A stretch of 44,909 nucleotides of DNA from Betaproteobacteria bacterium (GTDB lineage: Bacteria; Pseudomonadota; Gammaproteobacteria; Burkholderiales; SHXO01), in NCBI GenBank assembly GCA_009693245.1, contig SHXO01000013.1, positions 1-44,909 on the forward strand, given 5' to 3'. Of the stretch, positions 9,072 through 19,795 are shown in pieces. Under the pieces are notes generated by a model. The model ran no database searches and was not told the origin of the DNA. It saw only the letters and a program-made list of their open reading frames with translations. Position 1 is the stretch's first letter. The number at the start of each line of letters is the position of its first letter. The position numbers and the translations under genes are program-made.

Positions 9072-10373
9072 TTAGTGATGCAGCCGGTATTCCGCGGATT
9101 TGGCGTGCGCCGGTAAGCCTTCGCCACGCGCCAGTTCGCTGGCCACCCTTCCCAGCTTGTCGGCACCTTCGCGCGAAACCTGAATGATGCTGGTGCGCTT
9201 CTGAAAATCGTAGACGCCAAGAGGCGAAGAAAATCGCGCCGTGCGAGCCGTGGGAAGCACGTGATTTGGCCCCGCGCAGTAATCGCCCAGAGCCTCGGAG
9301 GCGTAATGGCCCAGGAAGATCGCGCCCGCGTTATGAATCTTGCCGAGCCATGCCTCGGGATCCGCCAAGCTCAATTCCAAGTGCTCGGGCGCCATTCGGT
9401 TGGCGATCTCGCAGGCCTCATTGAGATCTCGAACCTGTATCAACGCCCCACGATTCTTGAGAGATTTTCGGATAATGCCCGCTCGCGGCATGTCGTGAAT
9501 CTGGCGCGCCATGCTCGCGTGCACGGCATCGATGAAGTTGGCATCCGGGCAAAGCAGGACGGCCTGCGCCACTTCGTCGTGCTCGGCTTGCGAAAATAAA
9601 TCCATGGCCACCCAATCGGGATTGCCCGTGCCATCGCTTAGCACCAGGATTTCGCTGGGGCCCGCCAACATATCGATGCCAACGGTTCCGAACACCTGGC
9701 GCTTCGCTGATGCGACGTATGCATTACCTGGGCCGACGATCTTGTCCGCCTGGGGAATGCTCGTGGTTCCGTACGCCAGCGCGCCGATGGCTTGCGCACC
9801 ACCGATGGCGTAGACTTGGTCCACGCCGCACAAGGCCGCCGCAGCCAGTACCAGGGCATTACGATTTCCGCCAGGGGTGGGAACCACCATGATGATCCGC
9901 GCCACGCCCGCCACCTTTGCGGGCAATGCATTCATCATCACCGTCGAAGGATAAGCTGCCTTGCCTCCTGGAACGTAGAGACCCACTCGCTCCAGGGCCG
10001 TGACTTTCTGTCCCAGTTTGTTACCGTCCCCATCGGTGAAACTCCACGACTCTTGCACCTGTCTCTCGTGGTAGCTACGTATGCGCCCGGCGGCTTGAAC
10101 AAGCGCATCGCGTTGGGCATGGGGCAAGCCCGCGAAGGCAGCCTCCAACTCCGCCTTCGGGATGCACAGCGCGCCCATGTCCTGGGCAGCGACGCCGTCG
10201 AAGCGCCGCGTGTAGTCCAGCACAGCCTGGTCACCCCGGCTTTTCACATCCGCGAGGATCGCGCGCACGGCCGATTCGATGCCCTCGTCCAGAGACGCTT
10301 CGAAAGCCAGCAATCTCCCCAAGGCCGCATCGAAACCCGGCGCATCGCTGCGTAACAAGGAAACCTCAAGCAT
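9072..10373 (-). CDS. hisD: histidinol dehydrogenase HisD
   Basis: 433 residues from the ATG at 10373, which overlaps the hisG stop by 8 bases; the in-frame extension upstream is the shadow of hisG. It carries out the last two oxidations, histidinol to histidine, with NAD and zinc. Landmarks are [43 protein letters not shown] and [10 protein letters not shown], where the catalytic Glu-His and zinc ligands lie. Length and motifs are normal. Confidence 0.98.
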   Translation of the reverse strand: MLEVSLLRSDAPGFDAALGRLLAFEASLDEGIESAVRAILADVKSRGDQAVLDYTRRFDGVAAQDMGALCIPKAELEAAFAGLPHAQRDALVQAAGRIRSYHERQVQESWSFTDGDGNKLGQKVTALERVGLYVPGGKAAYPSTVMMNALPAKVAGVARIIMVVPTPGGNRNALVLAAAALCGVDQVYAIGGAQAIGALAYGTTSIPQADKIVGPGNAYVASAKRQVFGTVGIDMLAGPSEILVLSDGTGNPDWVAMDLFSQAEHDEVAQAVLLCPDANFIDAVHASMARQIHDMPRAGIIRKSLKNRGALIQVRDLNEACEIANRMAPEHLELSLADPEAWLGKIHNAGAIFLGHYASEALGDYCAGPNHVLPTARTARFSSPLGVYDFQKRTSIIQVSREGADKLGRVASELARGEGLPAHAKSAEYRLHH

Positions 10374-11016
10374 TCTTGGCCGCGGTCGCTTCGAATGCCG
10401 AGAGCAATGGAGCAATGAGCGCGCTTTTCACCTTCAGCGCCGCTTGGTTAATGATCAAGCGCGCGCTCACCGCCATGATGTCCTCCACCGCCCGCAGCCG
10501 GTTGGCTTTCAAGGTGCCGCCAGTGCTCACCAAGTCGACGATGGCGTCGGCCAACCCCACCAAGGGCGCCAATTCCATGGATCCGTACAACTTGATGAGA
10601 TCCACATGCACGCCTTTTGCCGCAAAGTGCTCATGCGCCGTCTTTACATACTTGGTCGCCACCTTGAGCCGCGCACCCCGGCGCACGGCTTGGGCATAGT
10701 CGAAATCCTCCGGTGCCGCCACGACCATCTTGCAACGCGCGATGGCTAGATCGAGAGGCTGGTAGAGCCCTTCGGAACCGTGTTCGTGCAGCACATCCTT
10801 GCCCGCGATCCCAAGATCCGCGGCACCATAACGCACGTAGGTGGGAACATCGGTGGCCCGCACGATGACGATGCGAACGTCCGCGCGGTTGGTTCCAATC
10901 ACAAGTTTGCGAGAGGACTCCGGATCCTCGCTCGGCCGGATTCCGGCCGCCGCCAGCAAAGGCAAGGTTTCGGTAAAGATGCGGCCCTTGGATAGGGCGA
11001 TGGTGACTTGATTCAC
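10366..11016 (-). CDS. hisG: ATP phosphoribosyltransferase HisG, short form
   Basis: 216 residues with a GTG start. It catalyses the first, committed step of histidine synthesis from ATP and PRPP. The short form lacks the C-terminal regulatory domain of the roughly 300-residue enzyme and needs the HisZ subunit for activity and feedback inhibition; hisZ is not in this window. The C-terminal [18 protein letters not shown] motif binds PRPP. The gene overlaps hisD by 8 bases. Confidence 0.97.
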   Translation of the reverse strand: MNQVTIALSKGRIFTETLPLLAAAGIRPSEDPESSRKLVIGTNRADVRIVIVRATDVPTYVRYGAADLGIAGKDVLHEHGSEGLYQPLDLAIARCKMVVAAPEDFDYAQAVRRGARLKVATKYVKTAHEHFAAKGVHVDLIKLYGSMELAPLVGLADAIVDLVSTGGTLKANRLRAVEDIMAVSARLIINQAALKVKSALIAPLLSAFEATAAKNA

Positions 11017-11053
11017 TTCGAGTTCGGCTACATAAAGGACAATTCTATCCCGC

Positions 11054-11082
11054 TCACCGGGTGCGCCTTATGCGCGCACCCA
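11054..11082. repeat. copy of the murA tail, forming a hairpin
   Basis: A 29-base stretch that repeats, with one mismatch, the last bases of murA including its stop codon (11173-11201). Within it GGGTGCGC and GCGCACCC form an 8-bp perfect stem with a 7-base loop. It lies in the hisG-murA spacer, about 120 bases from the original copy. Confidence 0.85.
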
Positions 11083-11101
11083 CCGAAGGGCTTTTGGCTC
11101 C

Positions 11102-11122
11102 GGCCGGTTGCCCGCGAGGGGC
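11102..11122. repeat. hairpin in the murA-hisG spacer
   Basis: GGTTGCCC and GGGCAACC form a perfect 8-bp stem around the 5-base loop GCGAG. It is the middle one of three hairpins between hisG and the end of murA. No T-tract follows on either strand, so it is more likely a message-stabilising or repeat-derived structure than a terminator. Confidence 0.6.
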
Positions 11123-11165
11123 AACCTTAACCCGCACAAAACCGCGTGGGTTAGCCTTCACCGAA

Positions 11166-12670
<1,505 letters not shown>

Positions 12671-12693
12671 GGGATACTCCTTTCGCTACTTTG

Positions 12694-13449
12694 CTAATGG
12701 CGCAATTTGTAGCCCGTTCGAATGAGATGCAAAGTGAAGGCACTGAGCAGCACCAGACATACCGCCACGATGGCCAGGCTTTTCGCCGGGGGCACATCGC
12801 TCATTCCGAAAAAGCCGAAGCGAAAGCCATCGATCATGTAGAAGAACGGGTTCAAATGCGAAATCCCCTGCCAGAAAGCGGGCAGGGAGTGGATGGAGTA
12901 GAACACGCCGGAGAGAAATGTGAGCGGCACGATGATGAAATTCTGGAATGCAGCCATCTGATCGAACTTATCCGCCCACAGTCCGGCCACCAGTCCCAGA
13001 GCGCCGAGGATAGCACCACCGCCGATGGCAAACGCAAGCGCCCAGAGGGGATGCACCAGGGGAAGCTGAGTCAGCCACATGGTCCCCAGTACCACGCCCA
13101 CGCATACCGTTATCCCGCGCAAGGTGGCGGCCAGGACGTAGGCGAGGAAGGTGGCTCCCGGGGTCAGGGGCGTGAGCAGAAGGAATACGATGTTGCCCGT
13201 CACCTTGGACTGGATCAAGCTCGACGAGCTGTTGGCAAAGGCGTTTTGCAGCAATGACATCATGGCGAGGCCCGGGATCAGGAAGGCCGTATAGCCCACT
13301 CCGGGATAGATTTCGACGCGCCCCTCCAGAACGTGGGAAAAAATGAGGAGGTAGAGCAAGGCCGTGAGCACGGGGGCGACCACGGTTTGAAACGCCACCT
13401 TCCAGAAGCGCAACAGCTCCTTGTACAGCAGGGTCGAAAATCCGCTCAT
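12694..13449 (-). CDS. ABC-2 type transporter permease
   Basis: 251 residues when started at the ATG at 13449, which overlaps the stop of the ATPase gene (ATGA). It has six predicted membrane helices and the ABC-2 signature region FQNFIIVPLTFLSGVFYSI followed by LPAFWQGISHLNPFFYMIDG. With the ATPase upstream it should form a homodimeric exporter in the inner membrane, YadH-like. The substrate is unknown; placement between mlaB and the BolA gene is common in Betaproteobacteria. Confidence 0.93.
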   Translation of the reverse strand: MSGFSTLLYKELLRFWKVAFQTVVAPVLTALLYLLIFSHVLEGRVEIYPGVGYTAFLIPGLAMMSLLQNAFANSSSSLIQSKVTGNIVFLLLTPLTPGATFLAYVLAATLRGITVCVGVVLGTMWLTQLPLVHPLWALAFAIGGGAILGALGLVAGLWADKFDQMAAFQNFIIVPLTFLSGVFYSIHSLPAFWQGISHLNPFFYMIDGFRFGFFGMSDVPPAKSLAIVAVCLVLLSAFTLHLIRTGYKLRH

Positions 13450-14345
13450 GCCGCCTTGGCCATCATGCGCACGAATACTTCTTCCAGATCCGCCTGCAAC
13501 ACTTCCATTTCCAGCACTTCTACCGAGGCTTCCCGTAGCGCGGCGAGAGTCGCTTCGATTTCCCCATAACTTTTGAGGCTCATTACAAAACCGCCCTCCT
13601 GCTCCGCGGTGACCTTGGCGCGCAGAGCAGGCGGCAATCGAGCCTGCGCCGTTCGCAACCGCAAATGCACCCCCGGCAAGCCGCGCACGAGATTGGCCGT
13701 CGTGTCGAGGGCGACGAGGCGGCCCTGCTTGAGCATCGCGATGCGCCCGCATAGAGCTTCCGCTTCCTCCAGATAGTGCGTCGTCAGCACAATGGTGTGG
13801 CCGGCCACATTGAGTTCTCGAACGAATTGCCAGAGGGCTTGGCGCAACTCCACGTCCACACCTGCCGTGGGCTCATCCAATATGATGACCGGGGGCTTGT
13901 GGACCAGAGCCTGCGCCACCAGCACCCGGCGCTTCATGCCCCCCGAGAGGGATCGCATGTTCGCATGCGCCTTGTCCTGCAAGTCGAGGCGCTCGATGAG
14001 GTGGCCGATCCACGCATCGTTATTCCGCAAACCGAAATACCCCGATTGAATGCGCAAGGTTTCGCGCACGGAAAAAAACGGATCGAAGACCAATTCCTGC
14101 GGCACCACGCCCAAGGCCCTGCGCGCCTGTTGGTAACCGGTACGCACATCGTGACCGGCGACTCTAAAGCTTCCCTGGTCAGCGCGCGCGAGCCCCGCCA
14201 GGATGCTGATGAGCGTCGTTTTCCCCGCGCCATTGGGCCCCAGCAGGCCAAAGAACTCGCCAGATTGCACGGTAAGCGTCACACCGTCCAAGGCCTGCAC
14301 ACGGCCAAAGCGCTTGTACGCGCCTTGCACTTCGATGGCCGCCAT
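13446..14345 (-). CDS. ABC transporter ATP-binding protein (YadG-like)
   Basis: 299 residues. Walker A is GPNGAGKTTL at about 36-45, the signature is SLSGGMKRRVLVAQAL, Walker B is VIILDEPTAGVD and the H-loop is VLTTHYLEEAE. The long C-terminal part beyond the ATPase is typical of ABC-2 exporters. It starts 3 bases after mlaB and overlaps the permease gene by 4, so the exporter is built into the mla transcript. A link to lipid or envelope transport is inference from that. Confidence 0.94.
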   Translation of the reverse strand: MAAIEVQGAYKRFGRVQALDGVTLTVQSGEFFGLLGPNGAGKTTLISILAGLARADQGSFRVAGHDVRTGYQQARRALGVVPQELVFDPFFSVRETLRIQSGYFGLRNNDAWIGHLIERLDLQDKAHANMRSLSGGMKRRVLVAQALVHKPPVIILDEPTAGVDVELRQALWQFVRELNVAGHTIVLTTHYLEEAEALCGRIAMLKQGRLVALDTTANLVRGLPGVHLRLRTAQARLPPALRAKVTAEQEGGFVMSLKSYGEIEATLAALREASVEVLEMEVLQADLEEVFVRMMAKAA

Positions 14346-14348
14346 GCT

Positions 14349-14642
14349 TTAAGCGCTGGGTAACAGATCGAGGACCTCGTACACCGAGGCCAAGCTGCGC
14401 ATGTTTTGAGTAAGGTTGTGAAACCGTACGGTTCCACCTTGGCGGGAAAGGACTCGCGCCCATTCGAAGAGGATGCTCAAGGCAGAGGAATCCACTTCAG
14501 TGACGGCGGAGAGATCCACCTCGATGGCTCCGCCTCCCCGTTGCTGGAATTGCCGAAGGCCCTCGTCTCGCAACGCCGTGGCATTTCGAATCGTCACCGG
14601 GCCCGCTACCCAGTAACGGCCATCCCTATTCTCGATGGTCAC
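14349..14642 (-). CDS. mlaB: STAS domain protein MlaB
   Basis: 97 residues forming one STAS domain. The conserved loop EVDSSALSILFEWARVL (serines at about 52-53) is the site contacted by MlaF. It stabilises the MlaFE ABC complex on the cytoplasmic side. The start is GTG in a GTGA overlap with the mlaC stop, so translation is likely coupled. Confidence 0.88.
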   Translation of the reverse strand: MTIENRDGRYWVAGPVTIRNATALRDEGLRQFQQRGGGAIEVDLSAVTEVDSSALSILFEWARVLSRQGGTVRFHNLTQNMRSLASVYEVLDLLPSA

Positions 14643-15268
14643 TTCTTGGTTTGCGCGGCGGCGGTGCGCCTGCTATTCATCTCGGTCAATGCCTTGATGA
14701 GGCCATCGATGCCGCCTTGCTTGATCTGCTCGGAAAAAGTGCTGCGATAGGTGCTGACCAGGCTCACCTCGTTCACCGTCACGTCGTAAACCTTCCAGGC
14801 GTCCGGCGCCTTGAACATGCTGTAGTCCACGCTGATGGGGGGCGCACCGCCGGGCAAGCGGATCTGGGTCTTCACTTGTACATCGTCGTCGGTAGGTTGC
14901 AGCTTGACGGGCTTCACGTCCACCACCACCCCCCGCGCCGCCGAGTAAGCGGTGGTATAGGAGCGCAGCAGCAGCGCCCGGAACTGCGCGACGATGCTCT
15001 GCTGTTGCTCCGGCGTAGCTTGGCGCCAGCTCTTGCCCACCGCCAAGCGCGCTATACGCTCGAAATCGAAGTGCATGACGATTTTTTCCTCGATGGCCTT
15101 CGCCACCGTGGCGGCGTCCGTATCGTTTTTACTCAAAATCTTGAGGACATCGTCAGCCACGCCCTTTACCAGCGCGTCGGGTGCTAGTTGCGCGAAGCTC
15201 AGGCGCGCGAACACCGACAATGCCGCGATGCCGGCCCATACAACAAACGTTCTTCTGCTGAAATTCAT
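14639..15268 (-). CDS. mlaC: periplasmic phospholipid-binding protein MlaC
   Basis: 209 residues. The signal peptide reads MNFSRRTFVVWAGIAALSVF with SRRTF followed by a hydrophobic stretch and a likely AxA-type site ending in LSFA; the twin arginines make Tat export possible, although MlaC is usually Sec-exported. The Tol-tol-Ttg2 family body covers VLKILSKNDTDAATV to the C-terminus. It shuttles phospholipid between the MlaA complex and MlaFEDB. It lies 25 bases after mlaD. Confidence 0.95.
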   Translation of the reverse strand: MNFSRRTFVVWAGIAALSVFARLSFAQLAPDALVKGVADDVLKILSKNDTDAATVAKAIEEKIVMHFDFERIARLAVGKSWRQATPEQQQSIVAQFRALLLRSYTTAYSAARGVVVDVKPVKLQPTDDDVQVKTQIRLPGGAPPISVDYSMFKAPDAWKVYDVTVNEVSLVSTYRSTFSEQIKQGGIDGLIKALTEMNSRRTAAAQTKK

Positions 15269-15293
15269 TCTTACCCTCGCTTGAATTTTCCGG

Positions 15294-15764
15294 CTATTTC
15301 TGCGAATTACCCTCGGCGGCCTTGCTGTAAAGGAATTGCCCGATTATCTTCTCCAAGACCACGGCGGACTGCGTCATCTTCATGGTGTCCCCGTTCTTCA
15401 AAAGCAACTCGTCGCCGCCGCCCTCCAGCCCCACATATTGCTCGCCCAACAGACCCGCCGTCAGTATCGAGGCGATCGTATCCTTGGGAAACTCGTAACT
15501 CTTGCCGATGAGCATGGTAACGCGCCCCACGAACTTCTTGTTGTCGAACTGCACTTGCTCCACGCGCCCGACGACCACGCCCGCGCTCTTGACGGGTGCG
15601 CGCACCTTCAAGCCGCCGATATTGTCGAATTCCGCGATAACGCGGTAGCCGCCGGTTTCGCTGACGGAGCTGGCATTGCCCACCTTGAGAGCCAGCACGA
15701 GTAGGGCAATCAATCCCCCGGTAACGAAAATTCCCACCCATAGATCGACCGCGGTACGTGACAT
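15294..15764 (-). CDS. mlaD: MCE-domain protein MlaD
   Basis: 156 residues. One N-terminal membrane anchor (about 7-27) precedes a single MCE domain, with the typical YRVIAEFDNIGGLKVRAPVKSAGVVVGRV opening (quoted in parts: AEFDNIGGL, APVKSAGVVVG) and GLLGEQYVGLE at its end. It forms the hexameric ring on MlaFEB that guides phospholipids through the periplasm. It lies 10 bases after mlaE. Confidence 0.96.
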   Translation of the reverse strand: MSRTAVDLWVGIFVTGGLIALLVLALKVGNASSVSETGGYRVIAEFDNIGGLKVRAPVKSAGVVVGRVEQVQFDNKKFVGRVTMLIGKSYEFPKDTIASILTAGLLGEQYVGLEGGGDELLLKNGDTMKMTQSAVVLEKIIGQFLYSKAAEGNSQK

Positions 15765-15774
15765 CTTGAGATCC

Positions 15775-16569
15775 TTATATTCCGGTAAACATGAACGAGG
15801 TCAGCACGAAATCCAGCGCGAGCACCGCCAAGGCGGAGGTCACGACGGTGCGCGTCACCGCGAAGGACACTCCCTCCGCGGTGGGCGGCGAATCGTAGCC
15901 TTCGAATAAAGCGATGGCCGTGACCGCCGCGCCGAACACCACGCTCTTAATAACGCCATTGACGATGTCGTAGCGTAGGTCAACATTGGCCTGCATTTGC
16001 GACCAGAAGGCTCCCGTATCCACACCGAGGATCACCACCCCGATCAGATAGCCCCCGAAAATGCCCATGGCGCTGAAGATGGCGGCCAACAAAGGCATGG
16101 CGATAAAGCCGCCCCAGAACATGGGCGACACCACGCGCGCGAAGGGGTCCACCGCCATCATCTCCATGGCGGAGAGTTGTTCGTTGGATTTCATGAGTCC
16201 AAGCTTCGCCGTCATGGCGGAGCCCGCGCGGCTGGCGAATAACAGCGCGGAAACCACCGGGCCCAGTTCGCGCACCAAAGACAGTGCCACCAAGGTTCCA
16301 AGGGCTTCAGCCGACCCGTAGCGCTTCAAGGTTTCATAGCCTTGCACCCCCAGCACCATACCCACGAACAAGCCCGAGATAATGATGATGATGAGCGACA
16401 GCACGCCGCTAAAAAACACTTCGTCCAACAGCAACCGCGGCCGGCGAAAACCGAGCAAACTTTGCGAGATTACCTGCCCCATGAAGCGTGTGGCCGAGCC
16501 AAAGCGCCACACCCCATTGACCACCTGGTGGCCAATCAGACGCACCCCGCTGTCCAGTGCTTTGATCAT
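15775..16569 (-). CDS. mlaE: phospholipid ABC transporter permease MlaE
   Basis: 264 residues with about five membrane helices. The conserved ELGPVVSALLFASRAGSAM and LGLMKSNEQLSAMEMMAVDP segments identify the MlaE/YrbE family. It is the membrane subunit of the MlaFEDB complex that maintains outer-membrane lipid asymmetry. Its ATG overlaps the mlaF stop by 4 bases. Confidence 0.97.
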   Translation of the reverse strand: MIKALDSGVRLIGHQVVNGVWRFGSATRFMGQVISQSLLGFRRPRLLLDEVFFSGVLSLIIIIISGLFVGMVLGVQGYETLKRYGSAEALGTLVALSLVRELGPVVSALLFASRAGSAMTAKLGLMKSNEQLSAMEMMAVDPFARVVSPMFWGGFIAMPLLAAIFSAMGIFGGYLIGVVILGVDTGAFWSQMQANVDLRYDIVNGVIKSVVFGAAVTAIALFEGYDSPPTAEGVSFAVTRTVVTSALAVLALDFVLTSFMFTGI

Positions 16570-17387
16570 CGTGCCGCCATGCCAAGATCCTCGGCGTACC
16601 GCAGCGAGGGATAATGAAAGGGGACGGGTCCGTCGGGGTGTCCGTGCACAAACTGCTTCACGAAGAGATCTTCCGAACTCAGTATTTCCCGCGGCGTGCC
16701 CTTCGCCACGATGGTTCCCGCCGCCACGATATAGACATAGTCAACCACGGGCATGGAGCCGTGGATATCGTGGGTCACCAGAATCGAGGTGGCACCCAGG
16801 GCATCGTTTAGCTTGCGGATGAGGTTGGAGATGACCCCCACGGAAATGGGATCCAATCCAGTGAAAGGTTCGTCGTACATCATCAGCATGGGATCCAGGG
16901 CGATGGCCCGGGCCAGGGCCACCCTGCGCGCCATTCCGCCCGACAACTCCGAAGGCTTGAGCGCATGGGCGCCCCGCAAGCCAACGGCGTTGAGCTTCAT
17001 GAGCACCAAGTCGCGAATCATGGATTCCGGCAACCCGGAATGCTCACGCAGTGGGAACGCCACGTTATCGAACACCGTGAGATCCGTGAACAGAGCGCCA
17101 AACTGAAACAGCATACCCATGCGGCGGCGCAACGCGTACAGTTCGTCATGGGGCAATTGGTGAACGACTTCACCCATCACCTGTATCTGACCGGCGCCGG
17201 GTTTGAGTTGCCCGCCGATCAAACGCAGGACCGTCGTTTTCCCGCTCCCGCTGCCACCCATGATGGCCACCACCTTCCCGCGCGGAATGGACATGGAAAT
17301 TCCATTCAGAATTGCGCGAGAGCCGTAGCCGAAACGAACGTTATCGATTTCTACGACGTTATCTTGTCCTGCCGGCACGCTGTTCAT
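16566..17387 (-). CDS. mlaF: phospholipid ABC transporter ATP-binding protein MlaF
   Basis: 273 residues. Walker A GGSGSGKTT is at 44-52, the signature is ELSGGMARRVALARAI, Walker B is LMMYDEPFTGLDP and the H-loop is LVTHDIHGS. It drives MlaE. It is the first gene of the mla-ABC-BolA-murA-his-tat array and is divergent from the orphan ABC ATPase at 17493, with about 105 bases between them for promoters. mlaA (vacJ), often part of this cluster in relatives, is not present in the window. Confidence 0.97.
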   Translation of the reverse strand: MNSVPAGQDNVVEIDNVRFGYGSRAILNGISMSIPRGKVVAIMGGSGSGKTTVLRLIGGQLKPGAGQIQVMGEVVHQLPHDELYALRRRMGMLFQFGALFTDLTVFDNVAFPLREHSGLPESMIRDLVLMKLNAVGLRGAHALKPSELSGGMARRVALARAIALDPMLMMYDEPFTGLDPISVGVISNLIRKLNDALGATSILVTHDIHGSMPVVDYVYIVAAGTIVAKGTPREILSSEDLFVKQFVHGHPDGPVPFHYPSLRYAEDLGMAAR

Positions 17388-17492
17388 TCCGCGTTGAAGG
17401 TGCGCGGCATTCTAATTCAATGCGAGCCCGCCGCCTATTTCTAGTATGCCGGTTGCATTCGAAGGAAAATCCCGGCACTGTTCGCCCCCATC

Positions 17493-18248
17493 ATGGAAGC
17501 CCCAGAAACTCCTAGCGCGGACCGCCCGCCCGCCATTCGGTTCCGCAATACCAGCCGCCGTTACGGTGCGCACCTCGCCGTGGAGGACGTGAGCTTCGAC
17601 GTCCTGCCGGGAGAGTGTTTCGGTTTGGTTGGCGGAAACGGCGCGGGCAAGACCACCTTGCTCAAATGCATGCTGGATTTCATCCCGGCACATGCGGGCG
17701 CTATAGAGATATACGGTGTTCCCTACGGCGAGACACGCGCGCGCTCCAAGATCGCTTTCCTGCCGGAGCGCTTCGTCCCTCCCTATTATCTGACTGGAGT
17801 GGATTTTCTGCGCTACATGCTCAAGCTGCATGAGCGGCCCTACGACGCCGGTGCGACTGCCGCGATCCTTGAAGGTCTGGACCTAGATCAGAGCGCGCTG
17901 CGCAAGCCCGTGCGCGACTATTCGAAAGGCATGACTCAGAAACTCGGGTTAGCCATGTGTTTCTTGAGCGAGAAGGAGTTGCTGGTCTTCGATGAACCCA
18001 CAACGGGCCTAGACCCCAAGGCCCGGGCGCTTTTCAAGACGCGGATACGGGGCGCGGTGGCCAGCGGCCGCTCTGTGTTGCTCACGTCCCACTCGCTGGG
18101 GGATGTCGAGGAAATGTGCCAGTGCATGGCGTTGTTGCACCATGGACGATTGCTATTCATGGGATCGCCCCAGGCATTGCGCGAGAAGTTCAACGCGCCC
18201 ACCTTGGAGGCCGCTTATCTTGAATGCATCTCGGAAGGACGAAAATGA
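17493..18248 (+). CDS. ABC transporter ATP-binding protein without a permease neighbour
   Basis: 251 residues. Walker A is GGNGAGKTTLL (about 49-59), the signature is DYSKGMTQKLGLA, Walker B is LLVFDEPTTGLDP and the H-loop is LLTSHSLGDVEE, all intact, as in ATPases of ABC-2 exporters. Its stop sits in ATGA, the arrangement usually used to couple to a permease gene, but the overlapping frame ends after 12 codons. No permease follows. It may work with a subunit encoded elsewhere or be left over from a deletion. Confidence 0.9.
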   Translation: MEAPETPSADRPPAIRFRNTSRRYGAHLAVEDVSFDVLPGECFGLVGGNGAGKTTLLKCMLDFIPAHAGAIEIYGVPYGETRARSKIAFLPERFVPPYYLTGVDFLRYMLKLHERPYDAGATAAILEGLDLDQSALRKPVRDYSKGMTQKLGLAMCFLSEKELLVFDEPTTGLDPKARALFKTRIRGAVASGRSVLLTSHSLGDVEEMCQCMALLHHGRLLFMGSPQALREKFNAPTLEAAYLECISEGRK

Positions 18249-18325
18249 ACGGGACTATACGAGTTAACGGGCCCCGCGGATGATCTGGCACAATTGGCCT
18301 TGGTTTCGATCGAACAGGTAACCGC

Positions 18326-19783
18326 ATGAAAGATGCAAAGAAACCCGATCTGTTGATTGTCGATGACGACCCGCTCATCACCGACACGCTTCAATTCGTC
18401 TTAAGCCGCGATTTCAATGTCTTCTGCGCCGAGTCGCGCCCGCAGGTGAAAAGCCTGTTGCGGCAACTGGACGCGCCGCCGGAACTCGCTCTCATCGATT
18501 TGGGCCTGCCGCCGAAACCGCATCAGCCGGACGAAGGCTTTCAGCTCATCACCGAATTGCTCGCGCATTCGCCGCGCATCAAGATCGTGGTGCTGTCTGG
18601 CCAAAGCGACGAAAGCAATGCCAAGCATGCGCGGACATTGGGCGCGATCGAGTTTGTCTCGAAACCCTGCGAGCCCGAGCGGCTCAAGGATTTGCTGCAC
18701 AGCGCGCGCAATATCGCCACCGCCGAACGCACCGCGGAAAAACAGCAAAAGGCGGATGGCCTGATTGGGAAAGGACCCGCTGTCGAGAAACTTCGGCAGC
18801 AGATTCGGCAGTACGCCAGCCCCCCGTTTTCCGTGCTCATTGAAGGCGAATCGGGCAGCGGCAAGGAGCTTGTGGCCGTGTCCCTGCACAACCAGAGTCC
18901 GCGCGCGAGCAAGCCTTATCTCACGCTGAATTGCGCGGCCATGGCGCCTAATCTGATGGAAGCCGCTCTATTTGGACATGCGCGCGGGGCGTTTACCGGC
19001 GCCACCATCCAGCGCGCCGGGTTCTTCGAGGACACTCGGGATGGCACCTTATTCCTGGATGAAATTGGCGAGTTGCCTCTGGATTCGCAGGCGAAACTGC
19101 TGCGCGTGCTGGAAAACGGCGAATACCAGCGCGTAGGCGAAACACAGAACCGTTTCAGCCAGGCACGGGTGATCGCCGCCACTAACCGAGATCTTCGGCA
19201 AGAAGCCAAGGCCGGCCGCTTTCGCGTCGATCTTTATCACCGGTTGAGCGTGTTCACGATCAACGTCCCGCCCCTTCGCGAAATGGGCGAGGACCGGCGC
19301 TTGTTGGCGGAATTTTTCTGCTCGTTCTACGCCAAGCAAAGCGGCCTCGCGCCCTTCGATTTCGACGCGGGCGCAACGGATCTTTGGATGCGCTACGACT
19401 TTCCAGGCAACGTGCGGGAGCTTCGCAACATCGTGATCCGGCTCGCCACGAAGTATCCCGGCCAGTGCGTCGACACGGAGCAATTGCAAGCCGAACTGGA
19501 TCCAGACGCCTTCACCTCGGAAAGCAGCTGGCTGGTATTGCCGCGGGAGACGGGCGCGGCTCTTGAGTCGGCCAAAGCTTACCTCCAAGCGCACAAGGAT
19601 TTCAGTCTCTACGCATTGCTCCGGCACTGGGAAAAGACCTTCATCGATGCCGCCATGGCGCTGAGCAATGGCAACTTGAGCCAAGCGGCCAGGGTACTCG
19701 GCGTGCATCGCACAACCCTATATAGCCGGATGCAGACCTTTGGTGGCGGGGCGGCAAGTTCGGGCGGCGCACCACAGTCATGA
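18326..19783 (+). CDS. sigma54-dependent response regulator, PrsR-like
   Basis: 485 residues. The receiver domain (about 8-125) has acidic residues D13-D15, phospho-acceptor D58 and K113. An AAA+ domain (about 147-370) has Walker A GESGSGK at 174-180, the sigma54-contact loop GAFTGA at 221-226 and Walker B TLFLDEIGEL at 241-250. A Fis-type helix-turn-helix ends the protein (NLSQAARVLGVHRTTLYSRM). The sequence resembles the PEP-CTERM/exopolysaccharide regulator PrsR more than NtrC, but no PrsK-type sensor kinase or exosortase gene is nearby. All key residues are intact. Confidence 0.85.
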   Translation: MKDAKKPDLLIVDDDPLITDTLQFVLSRDFNVFCAESRPQVKSLLRQLDAPPELALIDLGLPPKPHQPDEGFQLITELLAHSPRIKIVVLSGQSDESNAKHARTLGAIEFVSKPCEPERLKDLLHSARNIATAERTAEKQQKADGLIGKGPAVEKLRQQIRQYASPPFSVLIEGESGSGKELVAVSLHNQSPRASKPYLTLNCAAMAPNLMEAALFGHARGAFTGATIQRAGFFEDTRDGTLFLDEIGELPLDSQAKLLRVLENGEYQRVGETQNRFSQARVIAATNRDLRQEAKAGRFRVDLYHRLSVFTINVPPLREMGEDRRLLAEFFCSFYAKQSGLAPFDFDAGATDLWMRYDFPGNVRELRNIVIRLATKYPGQCVDTEQLQAELDPDAFTSESSWLVLPRETGAALESAKAYLQAHKDFSLYALLRHWEKTFIDAAMALSNGNLSQAARVLGVHRTTLYSRMQTFGGGAASSGGAPQS

Positions 19784-19795
19784 TGCTTCCCGCCC

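Noticed and set aside
18286-18305. TGGCAC resembling a sigma54 -24 box upstream of the PrsR-like gene
   Set aside because: The -12 element TTGC is not at the required spacing; the next GC lies two bases too close.
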